From a virus, in IMG/VR virus record IMGVR_UViG_3300048779_000112, positions 1 through 20,857 of that record: a stretch of DNA of 20,857 nucleotides; one strand, given 5' to 3'. Under the pieces are notes generated by a model. It ran no database searches, was not told where the DNA came from, and worked only from the letters and a program-made list of their open reading frames with translations. Within the stretch, counting starts at the first letter, position 1, and every line of letters begins with the position of its first letter. The translations under genes were made by a program, and so were the position numbers. This document shows, piece by piece, positions 8,270-15,580 of the stretch.

Positions 8270-8300
8270 CTCCAAAAACAAACGCTAAAATAATAATCAT
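8232..8300 (-). CDS. Candidate 22-aa single-pass membrane micropeptide
   Basis: The product is 22 aa, starts MIIILAFVFGATVLLWIE and ends RNLL: one hydrophobic segment and a charged end. The start shares an ATGA overlap with the stop of the 63-aa gene, and that gene shares an ATGA overlap with the HNH gene before it, so it would be the last member of a coupled chain. Its last 38 bases run antisense to the end of ejection protein 3. Chance hydrophobic ORFs of this size occur, so the overlap pattern and the clean membrane segment are the only support. Confidence 0.4.
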   Translation of the reverse strand: MIIILAFVFGATVLLWIERNLL

Positions 8301-8488
8301 TTCTTAAACTCCTTAAATACACTATGGAAAATATCTTCATTACCTTCTTTTCTTAATGAATGTGCTAATGCTCCAATTAACTCTTCTAACTCGCTATTAT
8401 CTTTACCTTTTAAAAACTCAACTTGATGCGCTATTGCTAAAGTTTCTAATAATAGTTTCTTTTGTTTTTCGTTTATATATAAATTCAT
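8297..8488 (-). CDS. Small charged helical protein (63 aa), function unknown
   Basis: 63 aa, coupled by ATGA overlaps both to the HNH gene upstream and to the 22-aa micropeptide downstream. The sequence is fully helical in character (NEKQKKLLLETLAIAHQVEF, then ELEELIGALAHSLRKEG), with no cysteines and no membrane segment. It is a distal gene of the minus-strand cassette containing the SPFH protein. I recognise no family. Confidence 0.6.
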   Translation of the reverse strand: MNLYINEKQKKLLLETLAIAHQVEFLKGKDNSELEELIGALAHSLRKEGNEDIFHSVFKEFKK

Positions 8489-8673
8489 TTTCTACCGTAG
8501 TTTTTTGTAATTACTATCAAATTTTCTATTCTATTATCTCTTGAATCTCCATTAATGTGATAAACATGTTCATGGGATTCTAATAATCTACCAAGGTGTT
8601 CTTCCATTACATGGCGATGAACTGTTTTCTTTACTCCTTTTATTGTCTTATGTGGATAGAAATTCTTGCTCAT
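8485..8673 (-). CDS. Minimal HNH endonuclease-like protein lacking the last ligand, probably a remnant
   Basis: 62 aa, with AAGGAT 6 bases before the ATG. It contains RHVMEEHLGRLLESHEHVYH, then an INGD and DNRIENL stretch, the core of HNH-type phage endonucleases. In that family the core is followed by a further helix carrying the last histidine (compare QEHARIHHK in the second HNH protein at 15570-16205). Here the protein stops at VITKNYGRK, so that histidine is missing. The two proteins share most positions between MEEHLGR and DNRIENL and are clearly paralogues. This copy is likely inactive or the trimmed relic of a homing endonuclease, though it still couples by ATGA to the next gene. Confidence 0.7.
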   Translation of the reverse strand: MSKNFYPHKTIKGVKKTVHRHVMEEHLGRLLESHEHVYHINGDSRDNRIENLIVITKNYGRK

Positions 8674-8698
8674 ACTAATCCTTAAAATCTATTTTCTT

Positions 8699-9565
8699 TC
8701 ATTTTTTTTCTACAAATTTACTGACATCAATTATATTAGAACCTGATCCCGATACAATACTCAAGCGGCCATCCCATTTCTGAACTGCTTGCCACTGAAT
8801 CAATTCAGCGGTGACGGATTGTGATAGCAAGTGATTGGCTTTGGCTTCGGATTCAGCTTGCACGATAGCACACTTAGCTTGTCCTTCTGCTTTGGCCACT
8901 TGTTTTTTTGCCTCGGCTTCAGCTTCTCTAAGTTCGTTTTCACGTTGCTGAGCCCTCTGGTTTGCTTCAATCTTAGCATTTAAGGCAGCGATAACATTGG
9001 TAGGAAAGTGAAACCTTCCTATTAGATAGATTCGGCTTAGGTCAATTCCGATAGGCGCTAAATCCTCTCTCACATGCTTCTCTACGTCTTCGAAGAAGGA
9101 TTCTTTCCCAGAGTACAAATCTTCGATGCGAGTTTTACTAGCAGACTTATTGATAGCATCCCTAATATAATTCCTGATAAATACGTGAGTAATTTCATCC
9201 ATCCCGCGTCTATATCGTTGAAATATGAGAGGGATAGACTCTGGTCTAAGATGATAAGTAATGCCAATATCTGCACTAACCGCCATACCTTCTGACGTTT
9301 GAAAGTTAAAGCCTTCACGGTCTCCCTCCCATGTATCATTTTGTTCAAAGATTGGAAATTGATAGACACTGCGCCAAGGTGCTATCCAGTGCATGCCTAC
9401 ATGCAGCTCTTTTGATTCAACGCCTTTATTGTCACCTAAAAGATCAACAACCACTCCAACATATCCTGGAGAGATCATTTTGAAGCAGAACGCCCATGCA
9501 AAAAATAATGGGATTACAATCACGCAACTCCATCCTATCAGTTTTTTTTCCAAGCCTTTTTTCAT
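8699..9565 (-). CDS. SPFH / band-7 (prohibitin, HflC-like) membrane protein
   Basis: 288 aa. I chose ATG 9565 with AAGGAC upstream; the codon before it is TTG. Residues 9-29 form a single membrane segment (LIGWSCVIVIPLFFAWAF). The band-7/SPFH fold covers about residues 32-190, starting SPGYVGVVVDLLGD and including GMHWIAPWRSVYQFP. Residues 196-248 form the alanine/glutamate coiled coil typical of the family (ELREAEAEAKKQVAKAEGQA). SPFH proteins form large cage-like oligomers on membranes and often regulate membrane proteases. It would be anchored in the inner membrane with its bulk on one side. It lies in an antisense cassette between ejection and fibre genes, where P22 has its superinfection-exclusion gene sieA. 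Confidence 0.88.
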   Translation of the reverse strand: MKKGLEKKLIGWSCVIVIPLFFAWAFCFKMISPGYVGVVVDLLGDNKGVESKELHVGMHWIAPWRSVYQFPIFEQNDTWEGDREGFNFQTSEGMAVSADIGITYHLRPESIPLIFQRYRRGMDEITHVFIRNYIRDAINKSASKTRIEDLYSGKESFFEDVEKHVREDLAPIGIDLSRIYLIGRFHFPTNVIAALNAKIEANQRAQQRENELREAEAEAKKQVAKAEGQAKCAIVQAESEAKANHLLSQSVTAELIQWQAVQKWDGRLSIVSGSGSNIIDVSKFVEKK

Positions 9566-9578
9566 CAATTGTCCTTTT

Positions 9579-9773
9579 TTAAGGGTCTGTTTTTGGTTTG
9601 CTTCTAATTTTCTCTTCTGTAGTGCAAAGTCTTCCGTGGAACTGCTTCATTTCTGCTTGAATATTTTCGATTATTCTACAGGTGTGCAGAAAGTCAGTTC
9701 TGGACTGTCTTACGGCCCAGAGAAACAATCCTAAATTAGCCCCTACTATTGTTAAGACTTGATACCATTCCAT
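9579..9773 (-). CDS. Small membrane-anchored coiled-coil protein (64 aa)
   Basis: 64 aa, with GGGAG 7 bases before the ATG. An N-terminal hydrophobic segment (MEWYQVLTIVGANLGLFLWA) is followed by a soluble helical tail containing QAEMKQFHGRLCTTEEKIR. The combination of a short N-anchor, a helix and an 'FHGRLC-x-x-EE' end recurs in unannotated phage and mobile-element proteins. It sits 10 bases upstream of the SPFH gene, in the same transcript, so a joint membrane complex is plausible. It could be mistaken for a holin or inner spanin. I see no second membrane segment or partner outer spanin next to it. Confidence 0.7.
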   Translation of the reverse strand: MEWYQVLTIVGANLGLFLWAVRQSRTDFLHTCRIIENIQAEMKQFHGRLCTTEEKIRSKPKTDP

Positions 9774-9784
9774 ATTTTTACTCC

Positions 9785-9979
9785 CTATTTTTTATTCTCA
9801 CACATGCCCTGAAGATGCAATCTCTCTAGCTCAGACTCGGCAATTCTATAGGGGCCTTTCTTGCCCATGCTAGGACGCGTTGCGAATATTTTACCTTGCT
9901 TGATTGACCTTCGAACGCTTCCAGGATGCATCTTAATACGCTTAGCGAACTCTTCTACGGTCAGAAAATTCATGTCCAT
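9785..9979 (-). CDS. Small helix-turn-helix DNA-binding protein (excisionase/HTH_17 type)
   Basis: 64 aa. The frame is open to 10012, but the predicted transcript starts near 10006. AAAGGAG lies 8 bases before ATG 9979, so I take that as the start. LTVEEFAKRIKMHPGSVRRS followed by KQGKIFATRPS is the standard first half of a MerR/excisionase-like winged HTH (sensor helix, turn, recognition helix SVRRSIKQGKI, wing). No integrase is present in the window, so it is more likely a regulator of its own cassette than an excision factor. It is the first gene behind the duplicated promoter and is well placed for autoregulation. Confidence 0.7.
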   Translation of the reverse strand: MDMNFLTVEEFAKRIKMHPGSVRRSIKQGKIFATRPSMGKKGPYRIAESELERLHLQGMCENKK

Positions 9980-10006
9980 ACCTCTTACTCCTTTAGTAAC
10001 ACACAC

Positions 10007-10042
10007 GATCACATTGTCACATATTTCGCATTAGAAGTCAAC
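10007..10042 (-). promoter_or_regulatory. Promoter/operator copy A, driving the antisense SPFH cassette
   Basis: On the minus strand TTGACT (complement of 10036-10041) is followed by 17 bases and GACAAT (complement of 10013-10018). Transcription would begin near 10006, 27 bases before ATG 9979. The block 10007-10025 is identical over 19 bases to 18493-18511, and the AAGTCAAC at 10035-10042 recurs at the same 28-base offset. The -10 lies within TGTGACAATGTGA, a TGTGA direct repeat that may bind a regulator. Confidence 0.75.
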
Positions 10043-10129
10043 CTTTTGTTACTCAATAAACATATATATTGACTTGCGTGAATTTTATACAGCAGTTTTT
10101 GGAATAGAACCCCAAACCGGAGTAAAACT

Positions 10130-10942
10130 ATGTCCAAGATGTTTCAAGTTTACGGGATCGGTCAGGCTTTAATTCCTGTACTGCCTCCCCCTTTGCCTTT
10201 CGAAAATCCACCAACTAGCAACCAAACAAACTATGAAATTGGACAGCTAGTTTTTAGTCCACCTCAAGCTCCTACAGCTTTTTATCTGTATGGTGGTGCA
10301 GGTAACTGGATTCAATTTGCCAGCAGCTCTGGAGATATTATCGCTATTAACGATACAGCAAACCAAGTCACCGTTACTACGGTCGCTGGTGTTGCCACAG
10401 TTTCACTTCCCGCTGCTATTACGACACCAGGCTCTTTAACCACTACTACCAGCTTAGCCGCAGGGACTACCGTCACAGCCGGTACAGGAATCACAGCCAC
10501 CACAGGCAACATCGTTGCTTCTGCTGGAGCGGTTTCAGCAAGTACCACTGTCACAGGGGGAACGGGTGTCACAGCTACCACAGGAAACGTCACAGCCTCA
10601 GCAGGTAACTTGGTTGTGGCTGGTGCAGGAAAAGGTATCGTTATACCTCCTGTTGTTGTTGGCGCTGGCGCTTCTCCTCAGACAGCCAATGGACGTGCGT
10701 TTGCAGTGACATTCAGTGGAGTTAGCATTGGGGCAACAGCTACTCAAACTTTTGTTATCAATAACTCGGCAGTGAATACTCAGGCTTTGATTTCTATGAT
10801 AGGAGCAACAACAGGGTCTGCTCTTACCATTCAAAGTGTGACCTATTCAGCTGGCGTATCCATAACCATTGTTGTAGAAAACGGCGCGGCTCTCCTTACA
10901 AGCACTGCGAATATCACGTTCACAGGCTTATGCCTTAACTAA
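10130..10942 (+). CDS. Tail-fibre-like repeat protein (270 aa)
   Basis: 270 aa, preceded by CCGGAG about 9 bases before the ATG. A proline-rich start (residues 10-32, including VLPPPLPFENPP) leads into a small beta domain (GQLVFSPPQAPTAFYLYGGA). Residues about 105-165 are a low-complexity T/A/G/V region with two copies of 'TVTAGTG-ITATTGN-IVASAG' (first TAGTGITATTGNIVASAG, second TGGTGVTATTGNVTASAG). Such repeats form trimeric beta-helical or beta-prism shafts in phage fibres. The C-terminal domain is beta-rich (TFVINNSAVNTQALISMIGA). It begins the fibre locus after the antisense cassette, and probably forms a short fibre or a fibre base. Which virion part it joins is unknown. Confidence 0.6.
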   Translation: MSKMFQVYGIGQALIPVLPPPLPFENPPTSNQTNYEIGQLVFSPPQAPTAFYLYGGAGNWIQFASSSGDIIAINDTANQVTVTTVAGVATVSLPAAITTPGSLTTTTSLAAGTTVTAGTGITATTGNIVASAGAVSASTTVTGGTGVTATTGNVTASAGNLVVAGAGKGIVIPPVVVGAGASPQTANGRAFAVTFSGVSIGATATQTFVINNSAVNTQALISMIGATTGSALTIQSVTYSAGVSITIVVENGAALLTSTANITFTGLCLN

Positions 10943-10956
10943 TAGGAGGAAACGTT

Positions 10957-11304
10957 ATGTCTTTTACAAATAGAGCTTTAGTAGATACGCTTAGAACTAT
11001 AGCTTTTGGTGCCGTAGGCGCTACCTTTGTTCCCGTAGGTCCTCCTCTTGCTTTCCCAGCAAGGATTATCTGCTTCACCAATACCAGTGCTGTAGACTTA
11101 ATCTTCAGCATGGATGGCGTTACCGATCAATTGATTGTTCCTGCTGGGAGCTTCAAGCTGTTCGATATTACTACAAATCACCGCCCTGTCAACCAAGATG
11201 ATTTCTGTTTCTCAAACGGAACTCAATGGTATGTCAGGTATGTTTCTGGAGCCCCCTCATCAGGATCGGTGTATATTGAAGTCGTCTACGCGCAACCATA
11301 CTAA
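10957..11304 (+). CDS. Small beta-sheet virion protein (115 aa)
   Basis: 115 aa with a strong AGGAGG 8 bases before the ATG. The N-terminus is RALVDTLRTIAFGAVGATFV and the rest alternates strands and turns (ARIICFTNTSAVDLIFSMDG, PAGSFKLFDITTNHR), ending YIEVVYAQPY. This pattern, a short beta-sandwich with a 'FTNTS ... F.MDG ... PAGS' core, appears in uncharacterised phage structural proteins near fibre genes. It may be a fibre-associated decoration or connector. No enzymatic motif is visible. Confidence 0.6.
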   Translation: MSFTNRALVDTLRTIAFGAVGATFVPVGPPLAFPARIICFTNTSAVDLIFSMDGVTDQLIVPAGSFKLFDITTNHRPVNQDDFCFSNGTQWYVRYVSGAPSSGSVYIEVVYAQPY

Positions 11305-11356
11305 TCCGCACGTTCTAGGAGCGGAAAAAAGATTCGATGCCCTTGTTAAGAAGGAG

Positions 11357-11968
11357 ATGATGGAACATGAACACATCATCTCCTCTCATCATAAAGAGAT
11401 GCAGGAATTAAGGAATGGACTATCTCTTGCCATGGAAAGATTTGAATCTTTATCCAAAAAGAACGAACAAGAATTGAAAGAATTTAAGGAATATTCCTTA
11501 AAACATATCTGTCTGATAAAGGACAGAATGATAGCCAATGACAATATTATTGCTGACCAAAAGAAGACAATTGAATCTCTTCATAAGCAATTAAATGAAT
11601 TCCATGAGGTTTATGCGAGCAAAATAGTTGTCCAGAAGTTCAAAGATAATTTTCAGCTCGAAATAAAAGCCAACACAATCAGTCATTTAAACGCCTTTCA
11701 GGAGTTTCAAAGGGAATTAAAGAATTTAATAAACTCCCTGCAAAATGAATTGATAAAACTAAGATGTGACACGTCATTGATGAATGGCGAACTCGATAAT
11801 AAGATTGAGAAAGCTCTTTCTATATCAAGAATGGATCGAAGTGATGTTTTAAAAGAAATTAGAACGTACGAAAAAACTATCTTTATTATCGAAAAGAAGA
11901 TTGAAAATATTTATACGTTAATAGAAAGACTAAATAAAAGGGGTGAAGTATGTCACAAGCCGGAATAG
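11357..11968 (+). CDS. Long coiled-coil protein between fibre genes (203 aa)
   Basis: The frame is open further upstream, but everything before 11305 is the shadow of the previous gene, so I start at the ATGATG pair (11357 or 11360). The start is odd: AAGGAG (11351-11356) abuts the first ATG. The product is almost entirely helical, with heptad-like runs (KKNEQELKEFKEYSLKH, then RELKNLINSLQNELIKL). It ends CHKPE, overlapping the start of the large fibre gene by 19 bases. It could be a fibre stalk, an assembly chaperone, or a clamp between fibre and baseplate; the sequence does not decide. Confidence 0.65.
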   Translation: MMEHEHIISSHHKEMQELRNGLSLAMERFESLSKKNEQELKEFKEYSLKHICLIKDRMIANDNIIADQKKTIESLHKQLNEFHEVYASKIVVQKFKDNFQLEIKANTISHLNAFQEFQRELKNLINSLQNELIKLRCDTSLMNGELDNKIEKALSISRMDRSDVLKEIRTYEKTIFIIEKKIENIYTLIERLNKRGEVCHKPE

Positions 11969-14784
11969 TAGACTTCGAGGGTTCACATCCTCAGGTCCCA
12001 ACATTATTTGTCGCCAACGTAGGTTCGGCTGTCCCCATAGCTAATACTCTAGAAATCCTAGGTACAGCGGTTTCTGCACATAGCATTCCCTTGGAAACCA
12101 TAGGGTCTGGCAATACTATCACCATTGAAGCTCAGTATACTTCGGCAAGCGGTTCCTCCTCTGCCAATAACGCCGGCTTAGCTTCTTTCAACTCAACTTA
12201 TTTCAATGTCGATGCAAATGGATTTGTTACACTGAACGGCTCTTCCATGGGAGAGACGATTACAGGGAATACCGGAGGGGCTCTTTCTCCCGTTGCAGGT
12301 AATTGGAATATTTTGGGAACTTCGACTGCTGCCGGAACCACTCCAGTTCAGACGTCCGGTTCAGGAAATACGCTAACAGTTCAGGTTCAGAAATCACAAG
12401 CTATTGCTTCCACAAATGCATCAAATGTGGGTTTAGCTGCATTCAATAGCACCTATTTTACTGTGGACGCTAATGGCTTCGTTTCTTTAGTAGCTGCTTC
12501 TCTTGTTGAATCTTTGGTTGTAGATACATTTACCGCTCCAGGCACTAATCCTGTCCTATCAAACTCCAGCGGACAAATTGGCATTACAGGAGGGCAAGTC
12601 GCCGCAGGGACAACAACCAACGTCATTCGCACCGATTCTCTAGCTGCCAACACTTATACAATCCAAATTCAGAGAAGCCAAGCTGTAGCCTCTTCAACAG
12701 TGGGCGATAATGGTGTGTCTCACTTCAACAGCACTTATTTTACCGTAGATGCTAATGGTTTTGTTTCATTAAATGGGTCTGGTGTAGGCGAAACCATTAC
12801 AGGGAATACAGGAGGCGCCTTATCTCCAACAAGCGGAAATTGGAACATATTAGGCTCAGGAAGCATCACAACTTCAGGAAGCGTAAGCACCTTGACCGTC
12901 CAATTGACTGGCTTAACAAACCATGCAATCCAAGTAGGAGCTGGTACGGCTACTTTAACACAAGTGGGCCCATCAGCCACCTCAGGTCAGCTATTTCAGT
13001 CTAAGGGCTCAACTACTGACCCCGCGTTTACGACATCAACTTACCCAAGCACTAATGCCACGGGCGATATAGTTTATGGGTCAACTACGAACGTTTTATC
13101 CACTTTAGCTATTGGTTCAACTGGAAACGTCCTACAAGTGGTTGGAGGACTCCCAGCATGGGCTCCTCCTGCGACTGGAGGAACAGTCACAAGCGTCTCT
13201 GGAACTGCTAACCAAGTGGCTGTTGCCAATGGCACTACAACTCCGGTGATTTCTCTTATCGGGCCATATACACCTGCTACGTATACCGCTCATGGCGTCC
13301 TTATTGGTGAAGGCACAAGCTCTATCGTTGCTACGACAGCAGGCTCCGCTGGCCAACATCTTCAATCAGGCGGAGGGGCTGCTGATCCGAACTGGACGAC
13401 TGCAACGTTTCCTTCAACTGCTACCGGAACAGGAACTATTTTAAGGGCTGATGGTACTAACTGGAGTGCAACAACAACCACATATCCAAATACGAACGCC
13501 ATCAATACTATAATGTATGCTAGCAGCGCGAATATTCTAGGTTCAATCACAGCTGCAAATAACGGCGTCCTTATATCAGGAACTACAGGGGTTCCTTCTT
13601 GGCTAGGTGCAGGAACAACAGGACAAATTCTTACTGCGACAACAGGATCTCCTCCTTCTTGGGCAAGCCCCTCGGCATCTGCGATAACGATAACGGGTGA
13701 TAGTGGGGGAGCCTTATCCGGGAGCGCCTTTACTTTTACCGGTGGCACGACAGGGTTGACTTTTGCAGGTGCTGGAACGACTGAAACACTGGGAGGTATC
13801 TTAGCTTTAGCTAACGGCGGTACAAATGCCAATCTAACCGCATCCAATGGGGGCATTTTTTATTCTACAGCGACAGCCGGAGCTATATTAGCAGGTACGG
13901 CAACGGCGGGTCAAATGTTGCAATCGGGAGCTTCTACAATCCCATCTTGGAGCACATCGACTTATCCATCTACTAATGCTATCAATACTTTACTATATGC
14001 TTCGTCGGCTAACGTCATGTCTGCCTTGTCTACAGCAAACAACGGCGTTTTAACCACGAATAGCTCAGGTGTCCCGGCAATAACGGCTTTAGGAAATAAC
14101 CAATTCATAGCTACAAATTCGGCGGGTACTCCAGCGGCTCGAAGTTTCTCAGTCGTTCGTCAAGTTTTTACTTCTTCAGGAACCTACACGCCTACGACAG
14201 GAATGCTCTATTGTGACATAGAGGTTGTAGGTGGTGGTGGTGGCTCTGGAGGCGTTTCAGCTACATCCGCCACAACTATCTCAGCTTCTGGAGGTGGCGC
14301 AGGGGGTGGATATGCTAGAAAGCTTGTGAGTGCTGCAACAATAGGGGCTTCTCAAACAGTCACAATTGGCGCAGGAGGAACGGCTGGATCAGCAGGAGCT
14401 AATACTGGTGGTACAGGGGGAATAACATCGGTAGGAGCAATTGTTTTAGCTACAGGAGGAGGTGGTGGTGCGGGAACTGCAGCCGGCAGCGCGATATCTA
14501 ATGCAAACATAAATTCTGCTGCAGGAGGAACGGGTTCGGGAGGCGATTTTAATACTACTGGTGGTATGGGAGGGTGTCCATTTGGCTTTTATCTGGCAGG
14601 TATAGGCTCACCTATCATTAATGGACAAGGCGGAACAACTTTTTTCGGTGGCAATTATTATGGTTCAACTGCTTCATATGGAGCTGGAGCACTCGGTCGC
14701 ACGAGTTATGCTGGAACAGTAGCGAGCGTGGGACTTGCGGGATTTAAGGGTATTGTCATCATTACCGAATTTATTATAAATTAA
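11950..14784 (+). CDS. Major tail fibre with repeat shaft and glycine-rich receptor-binding tip
   Basis: 944 aa; GGGTGAAG precedes the ATG. Residues about 70-330 hold three copies of a module with FNSTYFxVDANGFVxL (near 79, 165 and 258); copies one and three add GETITGNTGGALSP and GNWNILG. A second module, 'TYPSTNA-x-x-x-x-x-YASSANV ... NNGVL ... GVPxW', occurs near residues 362, 510 and 670. After about residue 735 the tip opens FTSSGTYTPTTGMLYCDIEV and then becomes more than a third glycine (GGGGGSGG, GGGAGGG, GTGSGGDFNTTGGMGGC), ending KGIVIITEFIIN. Glycine-rich C-termini of this kind form polyglycine-helix tips that contact the receptor in T4-like gp38 adhesins. A fragment of an alternative tip lies directly downstream. 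Confidence 0.8.
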   Translation: MSQAGIVDFEGSHPQVPTLFVANVGSAVPIANTLEILGTAVSAHSIPLETIGSGNTITIEAQYTSASGSSSANNAGLASFNSTYFNVDANGFVTLNGSSMGETITGNTGGALSPVAGNWNILGTSTAAGTTPVQTSGSGNTLTVQVQKSQAIASTNASNVGLAAFNSTYFTVDANGFVSLVAASLVESLVVDTFTAPGTNPVLSNSSGQIGITGGQVAAGTTTNVIRTDSLAANTYTIQIQRSQAVASSTVGDNGVSHFNSTYFTVDANGFVSLNGSGVGETITGNTGGALSPTSGNWNILGSGSITTSGSVSTLTVQLTGLTNHAIQVGAGTATLTQVGPSATSGQLFQSKGSTTDPAFTTSTYPSTNATGDIVYGSTTNVLSTLAIGSTGNVLQVVGGLPAWAPPATGGTVTSVSGTANQVAVANGTTTPVISLIGPYTPATYTAHGVLIGEGTSSIVATTAGSAGQHLQSGGGAADPNWTTATFPSTATGTGTILRADGTNWSATTTTYPNTNAINTIMYASSANILGSITAANNGVLISGTTGVPSWLGAGTTGQILTATTGSPPSWASPSASAITITGDSGGALSGSAFTFTGGTTGLTFAGAGTTETLGGILALANGGTNANLTASNGGIFYSTATAGAILAGTATAGQMLQSGASTIPSWSTSTYPSTNAINTLLYASSANVMSALSTANNGVLTTNSSGVPAITALGNNQFIATNSAGTPAARSFSVVRQVFTSSGTYTPTTGMLYCDIEVVGGGGGSGGVSATSATTISASGGGAGGGYARKLVSAATIGASQTVTIGAGGTAGSAGANTGGTGGITSVGAIVLATGGGGGAGTAAGSAISNANINSAAGGTGSGGDFNTTGGMGGCPFGFYLAGIGSPIINGQGGTTFFGGNYYGSTASYGAGALGRTSYAGTVASVGLAGFKGIVIITEFIIN

Positions 14785-14798
14785 TTTTAAAACCATAA

Positions 14799-14957
14799 AT
14801 TTACGGCGGTGGTGGCGCATCCAAATTAAATAACGGTGCTGGTATTACAGGTCAAGCTTATGGCGGTGGTGCTAGCGGAGCAGGAGGAATCGGAACCGTA
14901 GCCCAGGCCGGTGGTGCTGGAGCCGCTGGTCTTGTTATCATTACCGAATATATCTAA
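14799..14957 (+). pseudogene. Orphan 3' end of an alternative tail-fibre tip
   Basis: The open stretch has no start codon (TAA at 14796-14798, then ATT). It translates to IYGGGGASKLNNGAGITGQA, then a GGGASGAGG segment, and ends LVIITEYI followed by TAA. The end matches the end of the intact fibre 170 bases upstream (IVIITEFI; both DNA copies contain ATTACCGAAT). It is therefore the displaced C-terminus of an older or alternative glycine-rich tip. The fibre stop at 14782-14784 and TAA 14796 prevent read-through. Confidence 0.75.
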
Positions 14958-14992
14958 GAAAAAAATTGAAAAAAATAAATCGGAGGGTGTAC

Positions 14993-15202
14993 ATGTATTA
15001 TTTATTATTGCTAATGCCGTTCATAACAGGCTGTCAATATCTCCCACAAGTTGCGCAGGATATTGAAAACATAGCAACTGATACAGCGATTAGAGTAGAA
15101 GTTTCAAGAGAAACCTTCCTAAAGGAAACCGATCTTGAGATTAACATTAATGTTCAAAACAAAGATGAACCGGTGGTCAAGACCCCAAAGGAAAAATCAT
15201 AA
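14993..15202 (+). CDS. Small lipoprotein (69 aa)
   Basis: GGAGG stands 6 bases before ATG 14993; the frame is open to a TTG at 14966, but that start has no ribosome-binding site. The N-terminus MYYLLLLMPFITGCQYLPQ is a short lipoprotein signal with lipobox I-T-G-C, so Cys14 would be lipidated and the protein attached to the outer or inner membrane. The mature part is about 55 residues, helical then beta-like (AIRVEVSRETFLKETDLEIN), with a charged lysine-rich end. Small late lipoproteins next to fibre genes are often outer spanins (Rz1-like). This one is not proline-rich, and no inner spanin is visible beside it, so that role is a guess. The stop overlaps the next start (TAATG). Confidence 0.65.
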   Translation: MYYLLLLMPFITGCQYLPQVAQDIENIATDTAIRVEVSRETFLKETDLEININVQNKDEPVVKTPKEKS

Positions 15203-15429
15203 TGCTAGACGAAATCAAAAATCTATTTAATGAAGGATTACAGTATACACATACTGCCGGTCTTTTGCAACAAATCGCTAACATCGTCAATATCGTGCAT
15301 GCTCAATACATGAAAGATGGCGGAGATGGAAAGAATGCAGCGATTGACGCGATTTGTGCAATTCTCCAAAGCCATAAAGATGCACCAGCTCCAGTAGCTC
15401 AACCGGCAGCACCTGCCCAGGCGGCATAA
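15202..15429 (+). CDS. Small helical protein with alanine/proline tail (75 aa)
   Basis: 75 aa, coupled to the lipoprotein gene by a one-base overlap. A helical body (GLLQQIANIVNIVHAQYMKD, then GKNAAIDAICAILQSHK) is followed by the low-complexity tail APAPVAQPAAPAQAA. No signal peptide, membrane segment or metal site is seen. It belongs to the short late operon of the lipoprotein and DUF6496-like genes; function unknown. Confidence 0.65.
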   Translation: MLDEIKNLFNEGLQYTHTAGLLQQIANIVNIVHAQYMKDGGDGKNAAIDAICAILQSHKDAPAPVAQPAAPAQAA

Positions 15430-15430
15430 C

Positions 15431-15580
15431 ATGCCACTAGTAAAGAGCGGCTCGAAAAAAGCCATAGGCGAGAATATAAAGGAAGAATCAAAGACTAAAC
15501 CTCATAAACAGGCAGTCGCGATAGCTTTGAATGTAGCTCGCAAAGCGGGATCTTCCATACATAAAAAAGTTAAGAAGTAG
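15431..15580 (+). CDS. DUF6496-like small basic protein (49 aa)
   Basis: 49 aa, starting one base after the previous stop. It begins MPLVKSGSKKAIGENIKEES and contains KPHKQAVAIALNVARKAGS. The 'KSGSKKAIGENI ... PHKQAVAIAL-x-x-ARKAG' pattern is characteristic of the small phage proteins grouped as DUF6496, whose role is unknown. The last 11 bases overlap the end of the antisense HNH gene. Confidence 0.75.
   Translation: MPLVKSGSKKAIGENIKEESKTKPHKQAVAIALNVARKAGSSIHKKVKK

Noticed and set aside
9579-9773. Holin or inner spanin
   Set aside because: There is only one membrane segment and no lysin or outer spanin next to it; its place in the SPFH operon under the early-type promoter argues against a lysis role.
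10043-10129. Rightward promoter before the fibre locus (TTGACT at 10069 with TATACA at 10086)
   Set aside because: The spacer is only 11 bases, far too short for a sigma-70 promoter; no better pair was found.
11135-11356. Extension of the coiled-coil gene into the previous gene, or a programmed frameshift joining the two
   Set aside because: The upstream part is a shadow of a clear beta protein. A +1 shift would be needed and no slippery site is apparent at TAC TAA.
13362-13856. 164-aa minus-strand ORF within the tail-fibre gene (and similar ones at 12735-12980 and 10312-10593)
   Set aside because: They are proline/valine/alanine shadows of the Thr/Ala/Gly-rich repeat codons of the fibre genes, with no ribosome-binding context or recognisable protein pattern.
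14799-14957. Template or variable repeat of a diversity-generating retroelement
   Set aside because: No reverse transcriptase gene or adenine-biased near-duplicate is present; the similarity to the fibre is limited to the shared last residues.
14966-14992. TTG start giving a longer lipoprotein precursor
   Set aside because: GGAGG lies inside this extension and ATG 14993 follows it at the right distance, giving a standard lipoprotein signal.
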